The notes under the pieces were generated by a model. It was not told the origin of the DNA and searched no databases. It saw only the letters and a program-made list of their open reading frames with translations. A program made the position numbers and the translations under genes. Of a DNA stretch of 64,000 bases, positions 43,601 through 51,476 are shown piece after piece; positions within the stretch are counted from its first letter, which is position 1; every line of letters begins with the position of its first letter. The stretch covers positions 62,001 through 126,000 of the forward strand of contig CANKLE010000009.1 of assembly GCA_947483075.1 (NCBI GenBank), in the 5' to 3' direction. The stretch is from Flavobacteriaceae bacterium (GTDB taxonomy: Bacteria; Bacteroidota; Bacteroidia; Flavobacteriales; Flavobacteriaceae).

Positions 43601-46267
43601 CGGATAGAATCGAATCGTAAAGGTGGTTGTCCCGGTTGGGCCTAGAACCGGACTTGAATAGGCCGACAACAACGTAAAATAAGCGGCCCCCGATAGAGTA
43701 GCTGCAGACAAATTTAAATCTTGTTGTCCTAAATTTTGTACGGTAAATACCACATCTGTAAATGCCCCTACATTGGTGTTGGCAAAAGTATAGGTTGATG
43801 CGGTGAGGTAATTGGTCGCTCCTTGCACCACATTGATTTCAGGATCGCGATAGCCTTTGGTTACCCGGGTTGTTACTACCAATTGGGTGCAATTGATTGT
43901 CAAGGTATTGGCTGCAGATGCAACGCCGTTATTGAGCCATGCACTTCCGCTCCATTGGTTTGACAAACACAAGGACTCATTTCCTACTACATCTGCGGGA
44001 TAATAAGTAGCGTTGATTTGGTAGCTCGTAGGATTTAAATTAGTAAGCGTTCGTTTCATTTCCCAATAGCGGGTAATGTAATCTGTTGAGGCATCGAGTG
44101 CGGGATCTTTCACGTCGTTAACCGAAAAGGTCATATAGCCTGTGCCGGGATAGGTTCCGCCAACTAGGGTGATTGATACAGGGGAATATTGCATGCCATC
44201 GGCCGAAGCAGCGTTGTCGGCAATTGGAAAAGCATAGGTGCCTGCTGCGTTGACAAATTTCCGCAAGCCTGCCAATGGCGTGGGTGCAGAACTATCGGCG
44301 ATGATAAAATTACTGCTCGAAGCGCCTATAATGTTGGCGGTAGCGCCTATAGCTACAATACTGTTTCCAACATCTAAAATGCCATTGCTCAATTGCAATG
44401 CCGAATTGATCGTTAACGTTGAACCCATTACCGCCGCCACACTGCCGGAAGTTCGGTTTATTGTAAGTGTAGCTAAATTTGGGGAAGGTGTAGTGGTAAA
44501 AAATTTCAATGTGCCTATGCTGCCCGAACCCAATAAGGTAAGGTTGGATGTCGTGCTGCCGCGGAAAGTTCCTGTTCCAAAAATGGTGTTGGTTAATCCT
44601 GGCGTTCCAATAGTAAGCGTATTTCCGTTGATGTCAAAACTGTCTGCTGTTGCGCTAAAACTGATGGCGTTTCCACCCAAAGGCGCTGATACCGTAATGC
44701 TGTTTAGTAATTGTACTAGCGTGTTTCCGGCAGTGGGCTGAAACACCACATAGGGAATGGTCAAGGCGCTCGTTGAGGCTATAGTTTGGGTGCCATTTTT
44801 GGTAAAAAACACCGCGCGGTTATTGCCATTAAAGGTTCCGGTATTGCTAAAATTTCCGGCCAATTTCAAGTCATCGCCATTGGCCTCGCCCAAAGTAAGG
44901 GTTCCTGCATTGGATAGATTTCCTCCAATAATCAAAGCCCCGCCTGCAGAGACTGCGCCATAATTCATGTGCAAGGCCGATCCGGTATCTATTGTTAAAT
45001 TGGTAGCAATGGCTTTTATCCCAACTGCTCCTGCAACTCCCCCATTAATATAATTTAGGGTTGTCGAATTGGTTATTTGAACGGTATTCGGATAACCGGG
45101 AGTAGAACCCAAAGTGCCAACACCTAAGGCGCTCCATTCAAAACCGCGGCCATAGGTACCCGAACTGTTGTAAATTAAATTGGACGCCACCCCATAAACC
45201 GGTGCCGAATTAAAAAATCCGCCCGCATCAATACGGCAATTGCCGTTGAGGGTTAATGTTGCCGTATTTAGCGTTACACCAGCGGCAGTAGAAAAATTCC
45301 CTGTTACTGTTCTATTTGCCGAATTCATCGCAATTCCTCCTGCCAAAACAGAGACATTCACTGGTCCGTTGGTTATGGGCCAATAGACATGTGTGTTGGC
45401 AACACCATAGGTTGTTGAGGTATTAAAATTTAAGGCGGCAGTGGTATTCATGTAGGTAAAATCGGTGCCTGAAGCATAACCTCCCTCACGCAATTCAAAT
45501 GTGCCATATACCTTTGTAGTTCCGCTTCGGGTTAAGGCTGTATTGGTGTATACCGTGTGACCCAAGGAAATAATCACGTTGTCTGTAGCAGTTGGAACCG
45601 CATTGGTAGACCAGGTGCTGGCTACATTCCAATCGCCAGAGGTAACTGAAACTGGGCCTAAACTTTGGGTTGTTCCGTTTAATTGTACATTAATAATTCC
45701 CGGCGAGGGCGCAGATTGGTCAAATCCGCCGGTTCCCGCAGCAGAGGTTCCTCCATAGGCATAAATTCGAAACGTAGTTGCCGCCGCAAGATTGGTTAAA
45801 CCAGAAACAGTAATCGTGTTTCCGTTGCTTAATGAGGGTAATCCTAATGCGGTACCCAAATTGGTTGCAAAATTATCGGCAGAGGAACGCAACGCCAAAT
45901 TTGGCGGCCCTGTTCCTGATCTACCCCAGCTGAATACAAATGAGGTGGGTGTAAACGCGTAATTGAAATTGGGTGTGACTACAAATTGAATGTAATTGTT
46001 TCCGGCAATGGCCTCTGCTAAGGAGCTGCCTGCTGCTGTATTTCCGGTGTCAAACCAGCTGGTTCCCCCAAAGCGAAACCCATTTCCTGCAGGGGTAATA
46101 CCCGCACCAAATGTTAAATCAGCGGCTGAGATATTGGCATTGTTAAAGACACTTGGCTCTATAAGTTCTGTCCCCGTATTGCCGTAGGTGTTCCATTGCA
46201 GCAATTGGGCATGAACCATTGAGCTAAGTCCCAATAGCAAACAAACGAGTACAAATTTGAATTTCAT
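40643..46267 (-). CDS. giant T9SS-secreted surface protein with lamin-tail domain (1874 aa)
   Basis: Signal peptide ending MVHAQ near residue 20, then a long repetitive beta-helix-like region (short TLNGN, LTIGGN and NLTLLGSGS turns). One choice-of-anchor D repeat follows (PEINVVQGATNYLTASTYTF), then an IPT/TIG-like segment and a lamin-tail domain (LAPQLFISEVTDATSGGL ... YIELYNGTG). The C-terminal module is shared with the 1392-aa neighbour: FDYTYWSSPVVSANLGSTFP, NLIGNPYPSSIDANAF and VEVYDLLGRMLFAQ, ending KKIVF, a T9SS type C signal. It is 151 bp upstream of that gene on the same strand. It has no catalytic motif and is probably an adhesin or matrix protein. Confidence 0.85.
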   Translation of the reverse strand: MKFKFVLVCLLLGLSSMVHAQLLQWNTYGNTGTELIEPSVFNNANISAADLTFGAGITPAGNGFRFGGTSWFDTGNTAAGSSLAEAIAGNNYIQFVVTPNFNYAFTPTSFVFSWGRSGTGPPNLALRSSADNFATNLGTALGLPSLSNGNTITVSGLTNLAAATTFRIYAYGGTSAAGTGGFDQSAPSPGIINVQLNGTTQSLGPVSVTSGDWNVASTWSTNAVPTATDNVIISLGHTVYTNTALTRSGTTKVYGTFELREGGYASGTDFTYMNTTAALNFNTSTTYGVANTHVYWPITNGPVNVSVLAGGIAMNSANRTVTGNFSTAAGVTLNTATLTLNGNCRIDAGGFFNSAPVYGVASNLIYNSSGTYGRGFEWSALGVGTLGSTPGYPNTVQITNSTTLNYINGGVAGAVGIKAIATNLTIDTGSALHMNYGAVSAGGALIIGGNLSNAGTLTLGEANGDDLKLAGNFSNTGTFNGNNRAVFFTKNGTQTIASTSALTIPYVVFQPTAGNTLVQLLNSITVSAPLGGNAISFSATADSFDINGNTLTIGTPGLTNTIFGTGTFRGSTTSNLTLLGSGSIGTLKFFTTTPSPNLATLTINRTSGSVAAVMGSTLTINSALQLSNGILDVGNSIVAIGATANIIGASSSNFIIADSSAPTPLAGLRKFVNAAGTYAFPIADNAASADGMQYSPVSITLVGGTYPGTGYMTFSVNDVKDPALDASTDYITRYWEMKRTLTNLNPTSYQINATYYPADVVGNESLCLSNQWSGSAWLNNGVASAANTLTINCTQLVVTTRVTKGYRDPEINVVQGATNYLTASTYTFANTNVGAFTDVVFTVQNLGQQDLNLSAATLSGAAYFTLLSAYSSPVLGPTGTTTFTIRFYPLTSGTFTASISIPNNDSSGAENPYVINFSGQGICAVETLTATPTSGPVGTEITLTNSAAFLSGLSGALNTLPATIIPVSAAQVKITVPNAAVSGNIILTNSLGCAVSTPFTVVDFNASSCQGSTLAPQLFISEVTDATSGGLTYIELYNGTGTAVNLANYSLKTASNGAAYSNTVALANFNLANGSTYVVSVGSDGLCTTSGGDGSYANQTGPSSGGINFDVNGNDHIGLFYNSNLIDSFGVYGSNNWADAMGLGDRGASFQRKPTATLPSSLFVANDWTIINWVGTGAASCSTNDYSTIGFYTFAATSLPPLVVTQPVYTPTCKAASISVTAAEGYNGAGDAQELAYQWYVVAPNVATWTTLTNTGIYNGTTSATLSISDVSGLDGYQFYCQVRENSATCFAASNAVKVTPTTAVVWNGTSWSPSAPSITIPAVLAGDYNTTTHGNIDACSLTINSGVLATITPNHYINLQNDLSVQASANLQVEDSGSLVMIENAGLVTNNGTIQVYRTTVPFDKFDYTYWSSPVVSANLGSTFPTWRTDYSFTFTTSNFSDTQTINNAGVVTATVPDGFDDAAPFAWTFAGSAASMTPGKGYAVMMPTTQASYPSSPVSVAFTGKVSTGTITLPLALSANTSETTDDYNLIGNPYPSSIDANAFIDANPNISGSLYFWTHVGAISVSNPGPDAQNFISDDYAVYNKTGGTRTSYTGSALPNGKIGTAQAFMVEAITATNVQFTNSMRNKNYSNSQFFRTAAPVLASENNAMNRYWLNLKNADGMFSQQLIGYLDGATYGEDLGYDALVAKTKNYLSFYSTIGDSTYKIQARPAFEQSDEIPLGYFAAVSGLFTLEIDAAEGLFSAQNQPIYLVDHSLNTLHDLTQSAYVFTTESGTFANRFSIRYTPELATNPFDLTRNQVRIFSRDNQIELQSAQDEILQVEVYDLLGRMLFAQTGIYNNSYSVQAYLNQSVVLVKVLLKSGAQCTKKIVF

Positions 46268-46385
46268 GTACGCTTTAATAATGGTGTCTTTGTGTTTTGT
46301 GTATTGGGGCCAACAAAAATAAAACTAATTTGCGCAAATTCAGTACTTTTATGTTATAAAATTAAAAACAAACAACGATCCAATT

Positions 46386-46865
46386 TTGAATTCAAACCCT
46401 ACTGTTTCATACAAAGATGCCCTGCGTAAAATTGAGCATTTTTGTGCTTATCAAGAACGTTGTCACCAGGAAGTAGAAGCCAAACTCTATGGCTACAATC
46501 TAAGCTCCCACGAAATAGCCGAAGCCATAGGGCATTTGCTTGCAAACAATTACCTCAACGAAGAACGATTTGCTTGTTTGTTTGCTATCAGTAAATTTCA
46601 TCAAAAAAATTGGGGGAGAAAGCGAATTAGCTTGGAGCTAAAACAACGAAAAATATCGAGCTACCTCATTAACAAAGGCCTTAAAGAAATTCCCGACCAA
46701 GAATATTGCAACGCCTTTGAGCAAACCACATTGCGGTTTTGGGAATTATTAAACGAAAAAAACAGCCTAAAAAAACGAAAAAAATTCTGCGATTATTTTT
46801 TGCGCAAAGGCTGGGAAAGCGATTGGGTTTATGAAAAAGCGATGGCCTTAGAAAAAAAAGGCTAG
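46386..46865 (+). CDS. recX: regulatory protein RecX
   Basis: A 159-aa RecX-family protein built of three-helix repeats, a modulator of RecA filaments. The pattern ALRKIEHFCAYQERCHQEVEAKL, IGHLLANNYLNEERFACLFAISKFHQKNWGRKRISLEL and YFLRKGWESDWVYE is typical. No ATG lies in frame upstream of the first conserved residues, so the TTG at 46386 is the best start. It is divergent from the 1874-aa gene and its end overlaps the ketoacyl synthase end by 4 bp. Confidence 0.9.
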   Translation: MNSNPTVSYKDALRKIEHFCAYQERCHQEVEAKLYGYNLSSHEIAEAIGHLLANNYLNEERFACLFAISKFHQKNWGRKRISLELKQRKISSYLINKGLKEIPDQEYCNAFEQTTLRFWELLNEKNSLKKRKKFCDYFLRKGWESDWVYEKAMALEKKG

Positions 46866-48019
46866 GGTTTTCCCGCCAAAATACTCACTGCATTCCCGCC
46901 AAATCCTACCGCATTGATCAATATTTTTTGGAGCGGTTTAGCTAGTTTGTTTGCTGGCAAATACGGAACCGGTACAAACACCTGTTGTTCTAACATCATT
47001 AAAGCCAGTTCCAAACTAAACAAGCCCGATGCGCCCAAACTGTGGCCTATTTTCCATTTATTTGAGGTAAGCAAAGGCAGCGATTTGCCAAATACTTTTT
47101 GCACGGCTTTGTATTCGGCGCTGTCGCCTTTTAGGGTTCCCGGCGCATGCAGAATAATGGCATCAATCGAGTTGGGGTCATGCCCTTGCAAGGCCATCTG
47201 CATTGATTTTTGAAAACAGTCGGCTTCAGCGGTAATCGATACATTGTGCGCCAACAATTCGGTGGCAAAGCCAATGCCTTCAATAATGGCCATAGCATTC
47301 GCTTTGCGTCCTAATTCCAAACAACAGGCAACTGCTCCTTCTCCCAAGACCATTGAATTGGTTTTTTTGGCTAAATCCATCGCACGGCAAGGGTAATCTT
47401 GATTTTCGCGGGCATAAATTTTCATGGCCTGCATTTGAGCTACTGTAAAATCGGTGAGCGGCGCTTCACTGGCTCCTATTAAAAACTGCTTGGCCATGCC
47501 CGATTGCAACCAAGCCAAGCCATTTAACAGCGCATGAAGTCCGGTAGAACAAGTAATGGAGTGCGAGATTTCGGGGCCCTGGGTTTGTAAATCTTGGGCA
47601 ATCCAAGAAGATATATTTCCCAAGGTAGTGGTAGGTGAGCTCAAGGTGTGGGCTGATTTGTTTTGTAAAAAATCGGCATGATAGTGTTCAAACAAAGTGG
47701 TCGCTCCGCGAGAAGATCCAAAGTTTATTCCAAAAGAATCGTCTGCTTTCCATTGGGCCATTTGCACCGCCATTCTGGAAACCGCGATAGCATTGATCAC
47801 TGATTTATCAAGCAAATGGTAATTTGGATTTTCTTCCCGCAGTTGATTGACCCAGGTTTGAGTAGCTGAATTCAAAAAGCCCGCATACGCTTTTCTGGTG
47901 CCAAAATCTGCCAAACTTAGGTGATGTTTGGGCAAAAGATAGTGCTGCCAGATCTCTTCCGGACGATGTCCCAAAGGAGAAACTGAAGCCAAGGCGGTAA
48001 TAGATACAGCTGTTTGCAC
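46862..48019 (-). CDS. beta-ketoacyl synthase of the biotin operon
   Basis: KAS I/II-type condensing enzyme. I chose the GTG at 48019 (VQTAVSITALASVSPLGH, 385 residues). A TTG at 48046 lies in the 9-bp repeat and gives an odd N-terminus. The catalytic triad is present: Cys157 in SITCSTGLHALL, His291 in LHAPGTLKGD, and His326 with Lys321 in SNKWKIGHSLGAS. LHAPGT departs slightly from the usual HGTGT. It is the last gene after bioF, bioD and bioA, so I infer that it extends the pimelate precursor chain. It could also be a general fatty-acid enzyme. Confidence 0.87.
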   Translation of the reverse strand: MQTAVSITALASVSPLGHRPEEIWQHYLLPKHHLSLADFGTRKAYAGFLNSATQTWVNQLREENPNYHLLDKSVINAIAVSRMAVQMAQWKADDSFGINFGSSRGATTLFEHYHADFLQNKSAHTLSSPTTTLGNISSWIAQDLQTQGPEISHSITCSTGLHALLNGLAWLQSGMAKQFLIGASEAPLTDFTVAQMQAMKIYARENQDYPCRAMDLAKKTNSMVLGEGAVACCLELGRKANAMAIIEGIGFATELLAHNVSITAEADCFQKSMQMALQGHDPNSIDAIILHAPGTLKGDSAEYKAVQKVFGKSLPLLTSNKWKIGHSLGASGLFSLELALMMLEQQVFVPVPYLPANKLAKPLQKILINAVGFGGNAVSILAGKP

Positions 48020-48030
48020 AAGAATTATTT

Positions 48031-48048
48031 GTCGCAAAGGTCGCAAAG
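48031..48048 (-). repeat. 9-bp tandem repeat GTCGCAAAG x2
   Basis: Two perfect copies at 48031-48039 and 48040-48048, just upstream of the ketoacyl synthase. The CGCAAAG core also appears in the 41-bp repeats near 13.5 and 14.9 kb. Confidence 0.75.
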
Positions 48049-48083
48049 TTTAGGTTACTGCCGAAACAAAAAACAAGAATAAG

Positions 48084-49361
48084 CTACTCTTGCACCTCAA
48101 CCAAAGCATTTTCAATGACTTGGTAAATTTTTTGCAACTGTTCTGGGGTGATGATGTAGGGCGGTAAGATATAAATGGTGGATCCAACGGGTCTCAAAAC
48201 AACTCCATTTTCTAGAAAATAGGCATATAAGTTGTTGCGCAACTGGCCATAATAGGCTTGATCACTTTTGGTTTGGATTTCTAAGGCAAAAATTACGCCC
48301 AAAACCCGGATTGTTTTTACCCTAGGATGTGTGGACAATTTAGTCTGAAATAGTAGATGTTGCGCATGAATTGCTTGTATTTGCTCTTGCATCGCGGCCG
48401 ATTCTAATAATTCTAAGCTGGCAATCGCGGCCGCACAACCGGTGGGATTTGCGGTAAAGGTATGTCCGTGAAACAAGGCTTTATTGGTGTCCTCGCTGTA
48501 AAACGCCTCAAAAATTTCTTGGGTAAACGAGGTGATCGCCATGGGAATGGTTCCGCCGGTCAAGGCTTTAGACAAACACAGCATATCGGGTTGTTGGGTC
48601 AAGTAATCGCAGGCAAAATTTCGGCCTGTTTTGCCAAAACCCGTCATGACCTCATCGGCGATAGTCAACAATTGATGTTGTTTACATAAACTCAAATAAC
48701 GATCCAAGACAGTGGCTTCATACATAAGCATGCCGGCTGCGCCTTGCACTAAGGGTTCGAAGATAAAGGCCGCAAATTCGCCGGTTTGTACCTGCTTTTC
48801 AAAAAGTGCATATGCCTCCGTTTCGTTACCATTTGTAGGCAAGGGCACGCGCACCACTTCGAGCAAAGATCCTTGAAAGGCTTCAGTAAAAAAAGATATG
48901 CCGCTGGCCGCCATTGCCGCAAAGGTATCGCCGTGAAAGGCATTCTCGAAAGCCAAAATTTTGGTCTTGGGCAGCCCTTGGTTGTAATGAAATTGCAAAG
49001 CTACCTTGATGGCGACTTCTACAGCCGTAGAGCCGTTATCCGAATAAAATAATTTGGCTTGATTGGACGGTAGAATTCGCATCAATTTCTCTGACAAAAC
49101 TACCGCAGGTTCGTGCGTAAATCCGCCAAACAACACATGTTCTAAGGTGGTAAGTTGTTTGTAAATGGCATCGGCCAAATAGCGGTTGCTGTGCCCAAAC
49201 GGATTCACCCACCAAGAAGCAATGGCGTCAATGTATTCCTTGCCGTCTTCGTCCCACAACAACGCACCTTCGCCCTTGACGATCGCCACAGCGGGCAAAC
49301 TCGTTTTGTGTTGGGTGTAGGGATGCCAATTGTGTTCTTGGTCGCGTTGGGATAGGCTCAT
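48084..49361 (-). CDS. bioA: adenosylmethionine-8-amino-7-oxononanoate aminotransferase
   Basis: A 425-aa class III PLP aminotransferase that converts KAPA to DAPA using S-adenosylmethionine as amino donor. Diagnostic features are the BioA start HNWHPYTQ, IDAIASWWVNPFGH, the PLP-binding DEVMTGFGKTG and the Schiff-base Lys265 in LCLSKALTGG. It follows bioD with a 102-bp gap occupied by a 26-bp tandem repeat, and precedes the ketoacyl synthase. Confidence 0.96.
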   Translation of the reverse strand: MSLSQRDQEHNWHPYTQHKTSLPAVAIVKGEGALLWDEDGKEYIDAIASWWVNPFGHSNRYLADAIYKQLTTLEHVLFGGFTHEPAVVLSEKLMRILPSNQAKLFYSDNGSTAVEVAIKVALQFHYNQGLPKTKILAFENAFHGDTFAAMAASGISFFTEAFQGSLLEVVRVPLPTNGNETEAYALFEKQVQTGEFAAFIFEPLVQGAAGMLMYEATVLDRYLSLCKQHQLLTIADEVMTGFGKTGRNFACDYLTQQPDMLCLSKALTGGTIPMAITSFTQEIFEAFYSEDTNKALFHGHTFTANPTGCAAAIASLELLESAAMQEQIQAIHAQHLLFQTKLSTHPRVKTIRVLGVIFALEIQTKSDQAYYGQLRNNLYAYFLENGVVLRPVGSTIYILPPYIITPEQLQKIYQVIENALVEVQE

Positions 49362-49370
49362 GGGATTAGC

Positions 49371-49442
49371 GATTGTTGTACCGAAGTTTCGGGATTGATT
49401 GTTGTACCGAAGTCTCGGGATTTGTCCCGAAGTCTCGGGATT
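49371..49442 (-). repeat. 26-bp tandem repeat with TCGGGA palindromes in the bioD-bioA gap
   Basis: Copies at 49371-49396 and 49397-49422 differ at one position. A third, partial 20-bp copy at 49423-49442 carries TCCCGA-AGTC-TCGGGA. The array takes up most of the 102-bp gap. Confidence 0.9.
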
Positions 49443-49463
49443 GAGATTTGGAATTTACATTTT

Positions 49464-50087
49464 TTATATGTTGTCTTTAAATTTATCCGCATAATAGGCA
49501 ATTACGTTGGCATCAAAGTAGGGCTCATTTTCGATTCGGCCGAGGAATTTCACTCCTGATTTGGCCAAAATAATCGATTCGGTGGCGGGATTTTCATCGC
49601 CCGAAAAAATGATCCCGGCGCAGGGAATGTTTCTATTTTTCAAGGCTTCAAGGCTAAGTAGTGTATGGTTGATGCTGCCCAAATAATGACGAGAAACCAA
49701 GATTACTTCGTAGTCTTTTTGGATGAGATCAATAATGCAATCGGTTTCGTTGAGCGGAACCAATAATCCTCCAGCCCCTTCTATCACCAAATGATTGCTG
49801 GTTTTGGGTTCTTTAATTTGTTTCAGATCGATTGTTATACCGTCTAGCTCAGCTGCAAAATGGGGACTGGCAGGCGTACTCAATTGGTAACTGTTTTCGA
49901 ACATATGGGATTTGGAATTGGAGAGTAAAGCGGATACTTTGCTGCTATCCGAATGCTCCAAATCGCCCGCTTGAATGGGTTTCCAATAATCGGCTTGCAA
50001 GGCCTCGGTGAGTATGGCTGAGGCTATGGTTTTGCCTACATCGGTGCCAATGCCGGTTACAAATAGTTTACGTTGTTTTGGGGCCAT
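49464..50087 (-). CDS. bioD: dethiobiotin synthetase
   Basis: A 207-aa ATP-dependent carboxylase that closes the ureido ring of biotin. The P-loop GIGTDVGKT lies at 12-20. YWKPIQAGDLEHSDS and VIEGAGGLLVPLNE are family motifs. It is placed between bioF (52-bp gap) and bioA. Confidence 0.95.
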   Translation of the reverse strand: MAPKQRKLFVTGIGTDVGKTIASAILTEALQADYWKPIQAGDLEHSDSSKVSALLSNSKSHMFENSYQLSTPASPHFAAELDGITIDLKQIKEPKTSNHLVIEGAGGLLVPLNETDCIIDLIQKDYEVILVSRHYLGSINHTLLSLEALKNRNIPCAGIIFSGDENPATESIILAKSGVKFLGRIENEPYFDANVIAYYADKFKDNI

Positions 50088-50139
50088 GATTAATTTTTAT
50101 GCGGAGACAAAAGTACACATCAAATGGGAAAATTGCACC

Positions 50140-51300
50140 CTATTCAAAAACCAATTGACTCAAGGCGAGTAATACGGCTTTTATTTCGCTTGGGCTGTTG
50201 TAACTGTGCAAACAAAACCGCAAGCGTTCTTGTCCTTCGGGGACGGTGGGCGAGAGAATGGCGCGTACGTCAAACCCGGCTTCTTGCAGTTTTTGCGCAA
50301 GGTGTTTTACCTTTTCGTTTCCAGGAATGATGGCCGATTGGATAGCCGATTTACTGTATACAAACAGCGGCTTGAGTCCCAATTGCAGCTTTTCTTGATT
50401 GAAAAATTGAATGTTATCGCGCAACTGCTGCAGCTGATCTGGCACTTGTTCAAGCTGATTATAAGCCATAAGCACCGTGGCTACAGCATGTGGAGATAGT
50501 CCGGTGGTGTAAATAAAACTGCGGGCAAAATTGACCAAATACTGATTCAGCTCTGGGCTGCCTATAATGGCCGCTCCATGACAACCTAAGCCTTTGCCAA
50601 AGGTGACGATGCGGGCAAATACCTTGTCCTGCAATTGCAACTGTTGGGTTAAGCCTTCGCCCTGATTTCCAAAAACACCCAAGGCGTGGGCTTCGTCTAC
50701 GAACAAATAGGCCTGGTATTTTTCGGCCAATTGCACGAATGCTTCTAGCGGAGGCGAATCGCCGTCCATAGAAAAGACCGCTTCTGTCACAAGGTAAATG
50801 GTTGTAGGTTGTAGGTTGTAGGTTGTAGCTGAATAGTGAGAGAGTAAACGTTCGAGATCTTCGGTATCGTTGTGTTGATACTTGAATGATTTGGCATGTG
50901 ACAATCGGATGCCGTCGCGAATAGAGGCATGGCATAATTCATCGTATAAAATAAAATCGCCTTTTTGGGGGACCGAACTAAAAAACCCCACATTGGCGTC
51001 GTAACCCGAATTGAATAACAAAGCCGTTTCGGCTTGGTGGAACTGGGCTATTTTTTGCTCAGCAACGGCATATAATGCATGATTTCCGGTGAGCAGACGC
51101 GAGCCCGTGGCGCCATTTTGTGTATAGCCGTGATCGACTAAGAATTGGTGCGTTTCAGTAAAAAGTTGGGAATTGGTGGAAAATCCTATATAATCGTTGG
51201 AAGCAAAATCGACTCCGGTTTTGGGCGCCGACATCGCGCGTAAGGCATGTTGCTGAGCACGCTGTTGCAGTTTGTCGGATAAGGATTTTGGAAACTTCAT
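50140..51300 (-). CDS. bioF: 8-amino-7-oxononanoate synthase
   Basis: A 386-aa alpha-oxoamine synthase that joins pimeloyl-CoA or pimeloyl-ACP with alanine, the first ring-forming step of biotin. Visible features are DFASNDYIGF, GATGSRLLTGNH, the PLP motif VDEAHALG (D202) and the Schiff-base Lys236 in TFGKGLGCHGAA. Residues 158-167 (TTYNLQPTT) are encoded by four perfect 7-bp repeats and seem to be an insertion in the loop just before the conserved strand IYLVTEAVFSMDGD. A related KBL enzyme is unlikely because bioD and bioA follow directly. Confidence 0.93.
   Translation of the reverse strand: MKFPKSLSDKLQQRAQQHALRAMSAPKTGVDFASNDYIGFSTNSQLFTETHQFLVDHGYTQNGATGSRLLTGNHALYAVAEQKIAQFHQAETALLFNSGYDANVGFFSSVPQKGDFILYDELCHASIRDGIRLSHAKSFKYQHNDTEDLERLLSHYSATTYNLQPTTIYLVTEAVFSMDGDSPPLEAFVQLAEKYQAYLFVDEAHALGVFGNQGEGLTQQLQLQDKVFARIVTFGKGLGCHGAAIIGSPELNQYLVNFARSFIYTTGLSPHAVATVLMAYNQLEQVPDQLQQLRDNIQFFNQEKLQLGLKPLFVYSKSAIQSAIIPGNEKVKHLAQKLQEAGFDVRAILSPTVPEGQERLRFCLHSYNSPSEIKAVLLALSQLVFE
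50801..50828 (-). repeat. heptamer array inside bioF: GTTGTAG x4
   Basis: Four identical units at 50801, 50808, 50815 and 50822. On the coding strand each is CTACAAC, so it shares the NNNNAAC register of the intercistronic arrays. Twenty-eight bases of 7-bp period lie in frame and encode residues 158-167. Confidence 0.93.
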
Positions 51301-51304
51301 GCGG

Positions 51305-51312
51305 CAAATTTA
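51305..51312 (-). promoter_or_regulatory. -7 box candidate for bioF with almost no leader
   Basis: TAAATTTG on the minus strand lies 5 bp before the bioF ATG (51298-51300). If used, the mRNA would be nearly leaderless. Confidence 0.35.
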
Positions 51313-51425
51313 CCGAATTCAAACCAAAGCTAATGGAAATATTATTTCTAGCCCGGATTGCCGTGGATATCCTTTTTCCTGGGCGTTCCAGGAAAAAGAT
51401 AGGAACAAAAAGCCGGATGAGCTTC

Positions 51426-51454
51426 AAAAAAAACGCCCAACAAGTGCTGGGCGT
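51426..51454 (-). terminator. terminator of the atpD-atpC unit
   Basis: On the minus strand ACGCCCA and TGGGCGT pair around an 8-nt loop and are followed by eight T. It begins 23 bp after the atpC stop and separates the atp unit from bioF. Confidence 0.87.
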
Positions 51455-51476
51455 ATCTATTTATGTGAGGAAGAAA

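Noticed and set aside
44238..44741. Open frame of 167 codons on the plus strand opposite the 1874-aa gene
   Set aside because: It is the antisense shadow of a repetitive, Ser/Thr/Asn-rich coding region and has no domain, promoter or own codon pattern.
50459..50935. Alternative 158-codon frame inside bioF
   Set aside because: It overlaps the conserved bioF frame completely; its Pro/Asn-rich part is only the heptamer repeat read in another phase.
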